DNA of 64,000 bases from positions 120,339 through 184,338 of the forward strand of contig DATMGU010000078.1 of assembly GCA_035555315.1 (NCBI GenBank), given 5' to 3'. Position 1 is the first letter of the stretch. Each line of letters starts with the position of its first letter. Both the position numbers and the translations under genes were made by a program. Of the stretch, positions 7,580 to 17,380 are shown piece after piece. A model generated the notes under the pieces. The model saw only the letters and a list, made by a program, of their open reading frames with translations, was not told the DNA's origin and ran no database searches. Source of the stretch: DATMGU01 sp035555315. GTDB taxonomy: Bacteria; Pseudomonadota; Alphaproteobacteria; ATCC43930; CGMCC-115725.

Positions 7580-7751
7580 GCCTTGCCAATCCTCTTCGCC
7601 TTCGAGCGTCCGTCGCCAAACGCAAATCCGTTAAACCCGTTAGAACCCGGTCCGTCAATCCATGGTTAGGTCATTGTTCGGCTCCGGTTGGCCCGTTCGG
7701 CACCGTCGGCGACCAAACGAACCACCGGTTCGCCCCCTTGTCCGCCCCGTG

Positions 7752-7770
7752 CCCTCCGGGTATCGGAGGG
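7752..7770. other. Hairpin in the tkt upstream region
   Basis: CCCTCCG-GGTAT-CGGAGGG forms a perfect 7-bp stem with a five-base loop, about 90 bases before transketolase. The 278-base gap between the divergent small coiled-coil gene and tkt must hold both promoters, yet I see no clear sigma70 hexamers in it. The hairpin could be a regulatory leader element or chance in GC-rich DNA. Confidence 0.3.
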
Positions 7771-7857
7771 GTGCCAAGCAGGGCGGTTGACCACCCGGAG
7801 CGGGCTCGGCAAGGTGCGTGCGACACATGAATTTAAACAAGAAGCAGCGAAGCCGAT

Positions 7858-9900
7858 ATGTCCGAATCAGCAGTCTCGTACTCCTCCACGGCGGATCATG
7901 ACGGCGAACTGCCGCCCGCGACCTACCGTCGCCTGGCGAACGCCCTTCGGGCGCTGGCCATGGATGCGGTCGAGCGGGCGAAATCCGGTCATCCCGGCAT
8001 GCCGATGGGCATGGCGGACGCCGCGACCGTTCTCTGGGCACGCCATCTGAAGTTCGACCCGGCGGCGCCGCATTGGCCGGACCGCGACAGGTTCGTCTTG
8101 TCGGCCGGTCACGGCTCGATGCTGCTGTACGGCTTGCTCCATCTCACGGGCTATCCGGAGATGACGATCGACCAGCTAAAGCGGTTTCGCCAATTGGGCA
8201 GCCTGACGCCGGGTCATCCGGAATATCGCCATACGCCGGGGGTCGAGACGACCACCGGGCCGCTGGGCCAAGGGTTGGCGACAGCGGTCGGCATGGCTAT
8301 CGCCGAGCGGCTGATGGCGGCTCGTTTCGGTACCGAACTGGTCGACCATCGGACCTATGTGATCGCCGGCGACGGCTGCCTGATGGAAGGGATCAGCCAC
8401 GAGGCGATCTCGCTGGCCGGGCATCTCAAGCTCGGCAAGCTGATCGTGCTGTGGGACGACAACCATATCTCGATCGACGGCCCGACCAGCCTGTCGGTCT
8501 CCGACGATCAGCTGGCGCGCTTCGCTGCCAGCGGCTGGGACGTCCAGCGGGTCGACGGCCATGACCCGGCGGCGGTCTCGGCCGCCCTCGACGTCGCGAA
8601 ATCGACCGCGACACCGTCGCTGATCGCCTGCCGGACGACCATCGCCTTCGGCGCGCCGACCAAGGGCGGCACGGCCAGCGCCCATGGCTCGCCGCTGGGT
8701 GCAGTGGAGATCGCGGCCGCCCGCGAGGCGCTGGGCTGGCCCTACCCACCCTTCGAGATCCCCGACGACGTCGCCCGCGCCTGGCAGCAGATCGGCGACC
8801 GAGGTGCCGCGACGCATACCGCCTGGCAGGGCCGACATGACGCCTCGGCCAAGGCCGCGCTGTTCGACCGACAGGTCGAAGGCCGCCTGCCCGCCGAATT
8901 CGACCCGGCGATCCTCGCCCTGAAGCAAAAGCTGGCGTCGGAAGCGCCGGCTCTCGCGACACGGCAGGCCTCGGGTCTGGTGCTGGATACGCTGGCGCCG
9001 ATCCTACCGGAACTCCTCGGCGGTTCCGCCGATTTGACGCCGTCGAACAACACCAAGGCGAAGAGCCAGGTACCGGTAACGCCGGAGGATTTCACCGGTA
9101 CCTATCTGCATTACGGCGTGCGCGAACACGGCATGACCGCCGCGATGAACGGCATCGCCGTGCATGGCGGGTTGATCCCCTATGGCGGCACGTTCCTGGT
9201 ATTCGCCGATTACGCGCGCCCTGCGATCCGCCTCGCCGCCTTGATGGGCCTGCGCATCGTCTCGGTCATGACCCATGATTCGATCGGGCTCGGCGAGGAC
9301 GGACCGACCCACCAGCCGATCGAGCATTTGGCGGCCCTGCGCGCCATCCCGCATCTGCAGGTATTCCGCCCGGCCGACGCGGTCGAGGCGGCGGAGTGCT
9401 GGGCGGCGGCGCTCAACTCGCCCAAAGTACCGTCGGTCATGGCGCTGTCGCGCCAGGCGGTACCGGCGGTCCGGCTCGAGCATACGGCCGAGAATCTCTC
9501 GGCGCGCGGCGGCTATGTGCTGGCGGACGCGTCGGGGGCACGCGGCGTGACGCTCCTGGCCAGCGGAACCGAGGTGTCGTTGGCGCTCGCGGCCCGTGAC
9601 GAGCTGGAAGGCCGCGGCGTGCCAACGGCCGTGGTCTCGATGCCGTGCTGGGCCTTGTTCGACCAGCAGGACGCGGCGTACCAGGAAGAGGTCCTGGGCG
9701 AAGCGCCGCGCATCGCGGTCGAGGCCGCCACCGGCTTCGGCTGGGAGCGGTATCTCGGCCGGCAGGTGCCGCCGGGCAGCCATTTCGTCGGCATGACCGG
9801 CTTCGGCGCCTCGGCGCCCGGCGACGCGCTCTACGCCCATTTCGGCATCACGGTCGAGGCGGTGGTCGATGCCGCGGTCAAGGTGCTGTGCGACAGTTGA
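7858..9900 (+). CDS. tkt: Transketolase
   Basis: This cytosolic thiamine-diphosphate enzyme of 680 residues transfers two-carbon units in the pentose phosphate or Calvin routes. Visible motifs are KSGHPGMPMGMADA near the N terminus, the ThDP-binding GDGCLMEGISHEAI with a downstream Asn, and YGVREHGMTAAMNG carrying the catalytic Glu. The length matches typical bacterial transketolases. It heads the group tkt-gap-x-fba-thiE on the plus strand, a glycolytic/pentose cluster common in alphaproteobacteria. No convincing Shine-Dalgarno sequence precedes the ATG. Confidence 0.97.
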   Translation: MSESAVSYSSTADHDGELPPATYRRLANALRALAMDAVERAKSGHPGMPMGMADAATVLWARHLKFDPAAPHWPDRDRFVLSAGHGSMLLYGLLHLTGYPEMTIDQLKRFRQLGSLTPGHPEYRHTPGVETTTGPLGQGLATAVGMAIAERLMAARFGTELVDHRTYVIAGDGCLMEGISHEAISLAGHLKLGKLIVLWDDNHISIDGPTSLSVSDDQLARFAASGWDVQRVDGHDPAAVSAALDVAKSTATPSLIACRTTIAFGAPTKGGTASAHGSPLGAVEIAAAREALGWPYPPFEIPDDVARAWQQIGDRGAATHTAWQGRHDASAKAALFDRQVEGRLPAEFDPAILALKQKLASEAPALATRQASGLVLDTLAPILPELLGGSADLTPSNNTKAKSQVPVTPEDFTGTYLHYGVREHGMTAAMNGIAVHGGLIPYGGTFLVFADYARPAIRLAALMGLRIVSVMTHDSIGLGEDGPTHQPIEHLAALRAIPHLQVFRPADAVEAAECWAAALNSPKVPSVMALSRQAVPAVRLEHTAENLSARGGYVLADASGARGVTLLASGTEVSLALAARDELEGRGVPTAVVSMPCWALFDQQDAAYQEEVLGEAPRIAVEAATGFGWERYLGRQVPPGSHFVGMTGFGASAPGDALYAHFGITVEAVVDAAVKVLCDS

Positions 9901-10006
9901 ACACTCGCCAAGACACGGCAGGGACGGTAAGTACGGATAATCTTATTCGCGGTGACGATCCCGAGCGACGGGCGACGGCCGTAGATCTCTCGATACGGAG
10001 GATGTG

Positions 10007-11017
<1,011 letters not shown>

Positions 11018-11047
11018 TCCAGTCCGGTTAATCCAAGGCAAACAATC

Positions 11048-11473
11048 ATGGCGGGTAGGCCCGAAAGGCAACCCGCCGTGATCGTGCACTCGCTGACCCA
11101 AGCGCTCGACACCGCCGCCGCGGCGGTCGAGCTCGACCGTCCCGTGACGATGCTCAGCGCTTCGGGGGCCGCGTCGGCTGCCGGGGTCGGCTGGTGGGTC
11201 GCGCTTACCGAGGTGGTGGCGGAACGTCATCCGACCGCTCGATTGCGTCTGGTGCTGGATTGCGCCGATCAGGCCGGGGTGGCGCTGGGCGCTCTGCGGC
11301 GCGGTATCAAGGTGATCGGTTATGACGGCCCGGCGGAGGTCGCGGCCAAACTCGCGGCGGTTGCAACCGCCGGCGGCGCCGAAGTGGTCCGACCCGATTT
11401 CGGTCAGGCGCTCGATCTCGCCGGCGAAACCGATCCGGCGACGGCGATCCGGCGGTGGCTGGCGCAACGATAA
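11048..11473 (+). CDS. Conserved-looking hypothetical protein between gap and fba
   Basis: This 141-residue protein of unknown function has no signal peptide or membrane segment. The sequence alternates helices and short hydrophobic strands (RLRLVLDCADQAGVALGAL, GIKVIGYDG, AEVVRP), suggesting a small alpha/beta Rossmann-like fold. The start ATG follows AAGGCAAACAATC. It lies 30 bases after gap and 131 before the aldolase, so it is likely part of the glycolytic operon. Nothing identifies a catalytic site. I believe proteins like it occur at this place in relatives, but I cannot confirm that here. Confidence 0.65.
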   Translation: MAGRPERQPAVIVHSLTQALDTAAAAVELDRPVTMLSASGAASAAGVGWWVALTEVVAERHPTARLRLVLDCADQAGVALGALRRGIKVIGYDGPAEVAAKLAAVATAGGAEVVRPDFGQALDLAGETDPATAIRRWLAQR

Positions 11474-11522
11474 GTCGCATGCTCGGCAAGATGGCTGGCG
11501 TTGCAATGGCCCCGGTCGTGCG

Positions 11523-11554
11523 TTAGGACAGGCGCCATAATTAGGATAGGCGCC
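11523..11554. repeat. Two 14-base direct copies upstream of fba
   Basis: TTAGGACAGGCGCC (11523-11536) and TTAGGATAGGCGCC (11541-11554) differ by one base and are offset by 18 bases. They lie 50-80 bases before the aldolase start, a place where a regulator could bind; a slippage duplication is equally possible. Confidence 0.6.
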
Positions 11555-11604
11555 GGCGTACTTTGTCTTTCCGCCTTTGTCCCCCTCTCCCGGAGTGAAG
11601 CCCC

Positions 11605-12534
11605 ATGCTGTTGACCGAACCCGTCAAGCGGATCCTCGCGAATTACGAGAGCGACAATCCCGGAACCAAGGCCAATCTCGCCCGCATCCTGATGCAGGGA
11701 CGGCTCGGCGGCACCGGCAAGCTGGTCATCCTGCCGGTCGATCAGGGCTTCGAGCATGGCCCGGCGCGCAGCTTCGCCCCGAACCCGGCGGGCTATGACC
11801 CGCATTATCATTACGAGCTGGCGATCGAGGCCGGTCTGTCGGCTTATGCCGCCCCGCTCGGCATGATCGAGGCGGGAGCGTCGAGCTATGCCGGCTGCAT
11901 CCCGACGATCCTCAAGGTCAACTCGTCGAACAGCCTCTCGACCGAGAAGCGCGCGCCGAGCCAGGCGATCACCGGCTCGGTCGGCGACGCGCTGCGGCTC
12001 GGCTGCTCGGCGATCGGCTTCACCATCTATCCGGGCTCGGACGCGCAGTTCGGCATGATGGAGGAAATCCGCGAGATGGCCGAGGAGGCCAAGTCGGTCG
12101 GCCTCGCCGTCGTCATCTGGTCCTATCCGCGCGGTGGCGACATCAGCAAGGAAGGCGAGACGGCGATCGACATCTGCGCCTACGCGGCGCATATGGCGGC
12201 CCTGCTCGGCGCCCATATCATCAAGGTCAAGCCGCCGACCGGCGTGCTCGAACTCGCCGCCGCCAAGGCCGTCTACGAGAAGCAGAAGATCGACATCTCG
12301 AACCAGACCGCCCGCTACAAGCATGTCGTGCAATCCTGCTTCAACGGCCGCCGCATCGTCGTGTTCTCCGGCGGCGACGCCAAGGATATCGATGCCGTGC
12401 TGAACGAGGCGCGGGCGATCCGCGATGGCGGCGGCAATGGCTCGATCATCGGCCGCAACACCTTCCAGCGCCCGAAGGCCGATGCGCTGGCCATGCTGGC
12501 CCAGATCATCGACATCTATCTGGGCAAGAGCTGA
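11605..12534 (+). CDS. fbaB: Class I fructose-bisphosphate aldolase (DhnA/FbaB type)
   Basis: This protein of 309 residues is a Schiff-base aldolase of the archaeal/DhnA type. Visible elements are the phosphate-binding VILPVDQGFEHGP at the end of strand 1, the GFTIYPGSDAQFG strand, and HIIKVKPPTG with Lys207 as the likely Schiff-base lysine. The closing VFSGGDAKD and a Gly-rich phosphate loop (RDGGGNGSIIGRN) follow. It cleaves fructose 1,6-bisphosphate into triose phosphates. CCCGGAGTGAAG precedes the ATG as ribosome binding site. Many proteobacteria carry a class II enzyme here, so the class is worth noting. Confidence 0.93.
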   Translation: MLLTEPVKRILANYESDNPGTKANLARILMQGRLGGTGKLVILPVDQGFEHGPARSFAPNPAGYDPHYHYELAIEAGLSAYAAPLGMIEAGASSYAGCIPTILKVNSSNSLSTEKRAPSQAITGSVGDALRLGCSAIGFTIYPGSDAQFGMMEEIREMAEEAKSVGLAVVIWSYPRGGDISKEGETAIDICAYAAHMAALLGAHIIKVKPPTGVLELAAAKAVYEKQKIDISNQTARYKHVVQSCFNGRRIVVFSGGDAKDIDAVLNEARAIRDGGGNGSIIGRNTFQRPKADALAMLAQIIDIYLGKS

Positions 12535-12568
12535 CGAAAGGGGGCTAGGCCCTCGACAGTCCAAAGGG

Positions 12569-13234
12569 ATGAGTTCCTCGAAACCGGCAGCCGGTGAAGC
12601 ACCGCGCTGCCGGCTCTATCTGGTGACACCGGCCGCCCTCGATCCGGCAAGCTTTCAGCCGCTCTTGGCGGCGGCCCTCGACGCCGGCGATGTCGCCTGC
12701 CTGCAGCTGCGCCTCAAGGATGTCGACGACGATACCATCCGGCGGGCCTGCGAGGCTCTGCTGCCGGTGGCGACCGAACGCGGCGTCGCCTTCCTGCTGA
12801 ACGACCGGCCGGATCTGGCGGGGGAGATGGGCTGCGACGGCGTCCATATCGGTCAGACCGACACGCCTTATGACAAGGCCCGCAAGCTGCTCGGCCCCGA
12901 TCGGATCGTCGGCGTCACCTGTCACGACAGCCGGCATCTGGCGATCGAAGCCGCCGAGGCCGGTGCCGATTACGTCGCCTTCGGCGCCTTCTATCCGACC
13001 ACGACCAAACCGTCGGAATACCGACCGACGCCGGACATCCTGGCCTGGTGGGCCGAAATGATGACCGTTCCCGCCGTCGCGATCGGCGGCATTACCCCGG
13101 AAAACTGCGCCCCGCTGGTCGAGGCCGGTGCCGAGTTCATCGCGGTGGTCAGCGCCGTGTGGCAACACCCGGACGGACCCGGCGCCGCGGTGCGCGCGTT
13201 CAACGCGGCGATCGACGCGGTGGAGCGGGGTTAG
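12569..13234 (+). CDS. thiE: Thiamine-phosphate synthase
   Basis: This TIM-barrel enzyme of 221 residues couples the HMP pyrophosphate and thiazole phosphate moieties into thiamine phosphate. Typical segments are RLYLVTPAALD, LLNDRPDLAGEMGCDGVHIG, VTCHDSRHLAIEAAEAGADY, FGAFYPTTTKP and the phosphate-binding AIGGITPENC. Upstream in-frame codons overlap fba, so the ATG at 12569 (after AAAGGG) was chosen. Linkage to tkt makes sense because transketolase uses the product cofactor. Confidence 0.94.
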   Translation: MSSSKPAAGEAPRCRLYLVTPAALDPASFQPLLAAALDAGDVACLQLRLKDVDDDTIRRACEALLPVATERGVAFLLNDRPDLAGEMGCDGVHIGQTDTPYDKARKLLGPDRIVGVTCHDSRHLAIEAAEAGADYVAFGAFYPTTTKPSEYRPTPDILAWWAEMMTVPAVAIGGITPENCAPLVEAGAEFIAVVSAVWQHPDGPGAAVRAFNAAIDAVERG

Positions 13235-13238
13235 GGAT

Positions 13239-13261
13239 AGAGGCGGAGAAAAGAGGCGGAG
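13239..13261. repeat. Two 10-base direct copies after thiE
   Basis: AGAGGCGGAG occurs at 13239-13248 and again at 13252-13261 in the short gap between the convergent thiE and epmA. It has no terminator-like stem and is probably a slippage duplication. Confidence 0.5.
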
Positions 13262-13289
13262 TACGCTGCGCTTTTCCGTCCCACGTTAC

Positions 13290-14360
13290 CTACACCACCG
13301 GCGCCCACAACACGTCATCGATCCGATCGGCGCCGGTCGCCAGCATGACCAGCCGGTCAAAGCCCAGGGCGATGCCGGCGCTGTCGGGTAGGCCGTGGTC
13401 CAGGGCCGCCAGGAAATCCTCGTCGATCGGATAGCGCCGGCCGTAGAGGCGCTGTTTCAGCTCGGTATCGGCCTCGAACCGGGCGCGCTGCACCGTGGCG
13501 TCGGTCAGTTCGCCGAAGGCATTGGCGAGTTCGACGCCGCAGACATAAAGCTCGAATCGTTCGGCGACACGTGGGTCCGAGGGTTTGGCCCGGGCCAGGG
13601 CCGCCATCGAGACCGGATATTCCAGCAACACGGTCGGCCGGCCGATGCCCAGCAGCGGCTCGATCCGCTCCAGCATGATGCGGAAGAACAGATCGTCCCA
13701 GCTATCGCCGTCATGGGGCCGGATGCCGAGCGGGGCGCTCGCCGCCGCCAGCAGCGCCAGGTTCGGCCGGGTCGGGTCGGGCGCCGTCGACAACAGGTCG
13801 ATGCCGCAATGGCGCTGGAAGGCATCCGCGACGGTCAGTCGCTCGAACGGCTCCCAGGGCTTCGCGGTCAAGCCGGCGCGGCTGAACGCCGGCCGTCCGG
13901 CCGCGCGCAGGGCGGCGCGCAGCAGTGCCTCGCAATCCTCGATCAACTGCTCGTAGCCGGCATGGGCCCGGTACCATTCCAACATGGTGAATTCGGGATG
14001 ATGGGTGGCGCCGCGCTCGCCGTTGCGGAATACCGACGCCAGTTGGTAAGGCCGCTCGATCCCCGCGACGAGCAGCTTTTTCATGGCGAATTCGGGCGAG
14101 GTGTGGAGAAAGCGCGGGCCGACGCCCCCCTCCGGTGCCGCCAGCACCGTCTCGAAGGCCGAGAGATGCGGCTCCAGCCCCGGACTGACCTGCAAGGCGG
14201 GGGTGGTCACCTCGACGAAATCGGCCTCGGCGAACCAGGCGCGGGTCGCCCGCACGATCTCGGCTCGGCGCATCAACCGGTCGCGGCGCAGGGCGAACCG
14301 ATCGGGACGCCACCACGGCACCTCGGTCACAGTGCCGATCCCGTCCAGACACCTGCCCAT
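13290..14360 (-). CDS. epmA: Elongation factor P--beta-lysine ligase EpmA (GenX/PoxA)
   Basis: This protein of 356 residues is a class II lysyl-tRNA synthetase paralogue lacking the anticodon-binding domain. Class II motifs are readable: EVTTPALQVSPGLEPHLSAF, the motif 2 loop in ASVFRNGERGATHHPEFTML, and motif 3 GIALGFDRLVML. EpmA attaches (R)-beta-lysine to a conserved lysine of EF-P. The target gene efp starts 119 bases away on the opposite strand, which fixes the assignment over the tRNA synthetase. The aminomutase EpmB is not in the window. Confidence 0.94.
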   Translation of the reverse strand: MGRCLDGIGTVTEVPWWRPDRFALRRDRLMRRAEIVRATRAWFAEADFVEVTTPALQVSPGLEPHLSAFETVLAAPEGGVGPRFLHTSPEFAMKKLLVAGIERPYQLASVFRNGERGATHHPEFTMLEWYRAHAGYEQLIEDCEALLRAALRAAGRPAFSRAGLTAKPWEPFERLTVADAFQRHCGIDLLSTAPDPTRPNLALLAAASAPLGIRPHDGDSWDDLFFRIMLERIEPLLGIGRPTVLLEYPVSMAALARAKPSDPRVAERFELYVCGVELANAFGELTDATVQRARFEADTELKQRLYGRRYPIDEDFLAALDHGLPDSAGIALGFDRLVMLATGADRIDDVLWAPVV

Positions 14361-14479
14361 TCACCCGCCACGGGACGGGCAACCCTGCCATCCGTGACAG
14401 CGGGCTTCCCCCGATAGGACCAACCTGCTAGGAAACGCGCCATCCTGAACCCCAAGCTATAGCGGACTGCCGTGCAGCC

Positions 14480-15046
14480 ATGAAGATCAGTGCCAACGAT
14501 ATCAGGCCGGGCGTCGTCCTTGAAATGAACGGCAAGCTCTATTTCGTCCTAAAGCGCGATACCGTCCAGCCCGGCAAGGGCGGCGCCTTCGCCCAGGTCG
14601 AGATGAAGGACGTGCGCACCGGGACCAAGACGGTCGAACGCTTCCGCACCCAGGAAACGGTCGAGCGCGCCCGGCTGGACGAAAAGGAGATGCAGTTCCT
14701 GTATATCGAGGACGGCATCGCGACTTTCATGGACAACGAGAATTTCGAGCAATTGTCGATCAATCGCGAGCTGATCGGCGATGCTGCGGATTTCCTGCGC
14801 GACGGCATGACGGTGACCGTGCTGCTGCACGAGAACGAGCCGCTCTCGGTCGAGCTGCCGCAGACCGTGGTGATGCAAGTGGTCGAGGCCGACCCGGTGG
14901 TGAAGGGCCAGACGGCCTCGTCGTCCTACAAGCCGGGCAAGCTGGAGAATGGCCGCCGGGTCATGGTGCCGCCGCATCTGGAAGCGGGCACGCGGATCGT
15001 CGTGAATACATCCGACGGCACGTATCTCGAACGAGCCAAGGACTAG
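14480..15046 (+). CDS. efp: Translation elongation factor P
   Basis: This protein of 188 residues consists of three beta-barrel domains and begins MKISANDIRPGVVLEMNGK. The modification site is Lys33 in the loop VQPGKGGAF, the residue lysylated by EpmA in bacteria that have that enzyme. The C-terminal signature PPHLEAGTRIVVNTSDGTYLERAKD is intact. EF-P rescues ribosomes at polyproline stretches. It is divergent from epmA and 13 bases upstream of suhB, with which it is probably co-transcribed. Confidence 0.97.
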   Translation: MKISANDIRPGVVLEMNGKLYFVLKRDTVQPGKGGAFAQVEMKDVRTGTKTVERFRTQETVERARLDEKEMQFLYIEDGIATFMDNENFEQLSINRELIGDAADFLRDGMTVTVLLHENEPLSVELPQTVVMQVVEADPVVKGQTASSSYKPGKLENGRRVMVPPHLEAGTRIVVNTSDGTYLERAKD

Positions 15047-15059
15047 GGTCGCCCACCCG

Positions 15060-15887
15060 ATGGCCGTCCGCTCCGCGCTGATCAACGTCATGGTGATGGC
15101 CGCCCGCAAGGCCGGCCGTGGCCTCATCCGCGACTTCGGTGAAGTCGAGCAATTGCAGGTCTCGCAAAAGGGGCCGTCCGACTTCGTATCGACCGCCGAT
15201 CTGAAGTCGGAGAAGACGTTGCGCAACGAGCTGGAACGGGCGCGGCCCGGTTACGGCTTTCTGATGGAGGAAAGCGGCCTCTCCGAGGGGACCGATCCGC
15301 ATAACCGCTGGATCGTCGATCCGCTCGACGGCACGACCAATTTCCTGCACGGCATCCCGCATTTCGCGATCTCGATCGCGCTGGAACGCAACGGCGAGAT
15401 TCTCGCCGGCGTCATCTACGAGCCACTGAAGGACGAGGCCTATTGGGCCGAGAAGGGCAGCGGTGCCTGGGCCAATGATCGGCGGCTGCGCATCAGCGGC
15501 CGGCGCAATCTGGGCGAGGCGGTGATCGGCACCGGCCTGCCGTTTCGCGGCAAGGGCGACCACCAGCCCTATTTGAAAACCCTCGAAGCGGTGATGGCGG
15601 CGACCAGCGGCGTGCGCCGATTCGGCGCGGCGGCCCTCGATCTCGCTTATGTCGCCGCCGGTCGATTCGACGGTTATTGGGAATATGGGCTACAGCCCTG
15701 GGACATCGCCGCGGGCATCCTGCTGGTGCGCGAGGCCGGCGGCTATGTCAGCGAGCCCCTCGGCGGCCATGACATGATGCGGACGGGCAATGTCTTGGCC
15801 GCCAACGATCATCTGCATCTGCCGCTGGGCCGGCTGGTCAAGCTTCCGGTCACCCCGGTGCCGCCCCGGCTGACCAGCCCCGACTGA
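15060..15887 (+). CDS. suhB: Inositol-1-monophosphatase (SuhB family)
   Basis: This protein of 275 residues has both signatures of the Mg-dependent inositol phosphatase family: WIVDPLDGTTNFLHGIPHFA with the metal-binding Asp residues, and PWDIAAGILLVREAGG near the C terminus. The metal ligand Glu is in FLMEESG. SuhB acts as inositol phosphatase and, in Escherichia coli, also as a factor in rRNA antitermination; either may apply. It follows efp by 13 bases. An efp-suhB pair is frequent in alphaproteobacteria. Confidence 0.94.
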   Translation: MAVRSALINVMVMAARKAGRGLIRDFGEVEQLQVSQKGPSDFVSTADLKSEKTLRNELERARPGYGFLMEESGLSEGTDPHNRWIVDPLDGTTNFLHGIPHFAISIALERNGEILAGVIYEPLKDEAYWAEKGSGAWANDRRLRISGRRNLGEAVIGTGLPFRGKGDHQPYLKTLEAVMAATSGVRRFGAAALDLAYVAAGRFDGYWEYGLQPWDIAAGILLVREAGGYVSEPLGGHDMMRTGNVLAANDHLHLPLGRLVKLPVTPVPPRLTSPD

Positions 15888-15911
15888 TCCCCGGTCTTCG
15901 ACCTCGGCGCG

Positions 15912-15967
15912 GGGTCTTTAATTATCTCGAGGGTCTTTGATTATCTTGAGGCGACTCTCAAGATAAT
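15912..15967. repeat. Direct repeat overlapping a perfect 11-bp hairpin
   Basis: GGTCTTTAATTATCTCGAG (from 15912) is followed by the near copy GGTCTTTGATTATCTTGAG (to 15950). The second copy's ATTATCTTGAG (15940-15950) pairs perfectly with CTCAAGATAAT (15957-15967) across a six-base loop. No T-tract follows on either strand, so it is not a standard terminator. It lies in the 197-base region before the OmpA-like gene and after suhB, which is noticeably AT-rich. A regulator site or small mobile remnant is possible. Confidence 0.65.
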
Positions 15968-16084
15968 TGTAACCGCGCGCGATGTTGCGTTACCCTCGTC
16001 TTGCTAAGGTGGGTTTGTAGCACGTTGAACTTTATGACATGTCGGGCGGCAATGGGCGTGTCATATTTGAGGGAGATTGACTGG

Positions 16085-17356
16085 ATGACGAGCAGCATCG
16101 CGAGGAGCGGCCTTCCGCCCTCCGGATCTCGTCGCTTGCGACTCGGCAAGCTGGGCAATCTCGCGCGGCGCGGCGCGCCCGTCGGGTGTAAATCTGGTAC
16201 AGCCTCCCTCCGCCGCAAACAGGTCTTCCTAGTTTTGCTGTTCGCCGGGTTCTCGGCCATGCCGGCGGCGGCGCAATATTCGCCCTATGCCGCGCGATCG
16301 ACCACCACCTCGGCCGCTTCCGTCGAGGTCGATCTCAGTGTCCTGGACGAGCCGGCGCCACCGGTAAAAACCCGTGGCCTCAAGCTGCGCCCACCGACGA
16401 CCACGCAAGCCCAGCACGAACCGACCCCACCGCCGCATGACCGGATCGTCTTGGTGAAGCCGACCGGCCAAACCGCCGCCCTCGCATCGAACAAGTCGCG
16501 GCCCCGATCGACCGAACGGTCGGTCAAGGTGGCCGGTCTGCCGCCCCACCACCGGCATGGTCACGCCAAGACTCAATTGGCCGAACGCTCGGGGACAACC
16601 AGGCAGGCACACGGAGAAGTCCGGCACGCAGCACCCTCGGTGCCGATCGAACAAGCGACGGCGACGTTGCCGAAGGCAGCACCGCATGGCGCCGTGAAAG
16701 GCAAATCGATCGTAACGCCCAACCCGGATCCCGGCGCGACGCAGCTGGCCGCCAATACCCCACAGCCCGGCAATAATCCGCCAGAAAAACCGCAAGACAA
16801 GCCGCAAGCTAGCGCGCCACGGAGCACGGCCCCCGCCGGCAAGGCCGTGCCGGTGCAGCAGGCGGCGGCTCCCCGTCCCGCGCCACCAGCCGCGGCACCG
16901 CAACCGCAGACCCCGCCGGTCGTGGCGGCCCAGGGCAGCGCCCCGGCGCCGCAGCCGGCACCGTCGACCACCGGCTCGGCGCCCCCACCCGCATCGACGA
17001 CCGCCATTCCCGGCGACCAACTCGCCTCGCTGCCCGAGCCGGGGGTTAGCCGCCTGCTGTTCGCGGCCGGGGCGACGGATGTGCCGGATACCGCGAAGGC
17101 GCAATTGGTGAGCCTGGCCAAGGATTTGGGCGGTCGCGCGTCGCTGCGCCTGCAGCTCTCCGCCTATGCCGGCGGTACGCCCGACTCGGCCAGTCCGGCG
17201 CGGCGCCTGTCGCTCGCGCGCGCCTTGGCCGTGCGCAGCTTCCTGGTCGATCAGGGCATCCACAGCTCGCGCATCGACGTCCGGGCGCTGGGCAATTCCA
17301 CCGCTTCGGGCAGCGGTCCCGCGGACAGGGTCGATATCGCGGTTATTGACCGTTAA
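16085..17356 (+). CDS. Secreted Pro/Ala-rich protein with C-terminal OmpA-like domain
   Basis: This protein of 423 residues has an unusually long basic N-region, then the signal-like stretch RRKQVFLVLLFAGFSAMPAAA with likely cleavage before QYSPYA. A long low-complexity middle follows (about residues 70-310, rich in Pro, Ala, Thr, Gln). The last 120 residues look like an OmpA/Pal peptidoglycan-binding fold (LRLQLSAYAGG, then RRLSLARALAVRSFLVDQGI and DVRALGNS). The start is uncertain; ATG 16085 is the nearest ATG upstream of the signal sequence. It opens a three-gene run with the MotA-like and MotB-like genes, with a 24-base gap, and is presumably their periplasmic or outer-membrane-side partner. 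I do not know a named family. Confidence 0.72.
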   Translation: MTSSIARSGLPPSGSRRLRLGKLGNLARRGAPVGCKSGTASLRRKQVFLVLLFAGFSAMPAAAQYSPYAARSTTTSAASVEVDLSVLDEPAPPVKTRGLKLRPPTTTQAQHEPTPPPHDRIVLVKPTGQTAALASNKSRPRSTERSVKVAGLPPHHRHGHAKTQLAERSGTTRQAHGEVRHAAPSVPIEQATATLPKAAPHGAVKGKSIVTPNPDPGATQLAANTPQPGNNPPEKPQDKPQASAPRSTAPAGKAVPVQQAAAPRPAPPAAAPQPQTPPVVAAQGSAPAPQPAPSTTGSAPPPASTTAIPGDQLASLPEPGVSRLLFAAGATDVPDTAKAQLVSLAKDLGGRASLRLQLSAYAGGTPDSASPARRLSLARALAVRSFLVDQGIHSSRIDVRALGNSTASGSGPADRVDIAVIDR

Positions 17357-17380
17357 GGCCGCGATCGTTAAGGCTGCATC

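Noticed and set aside
7631..7857. SRP RNA or riboswitch upstream of tkt
   Set aside because: The region has a short GC-rich hairpin, but neither the SRP RNA core loop nor the conserved cores of the thiamine riboswitch could be found in it.
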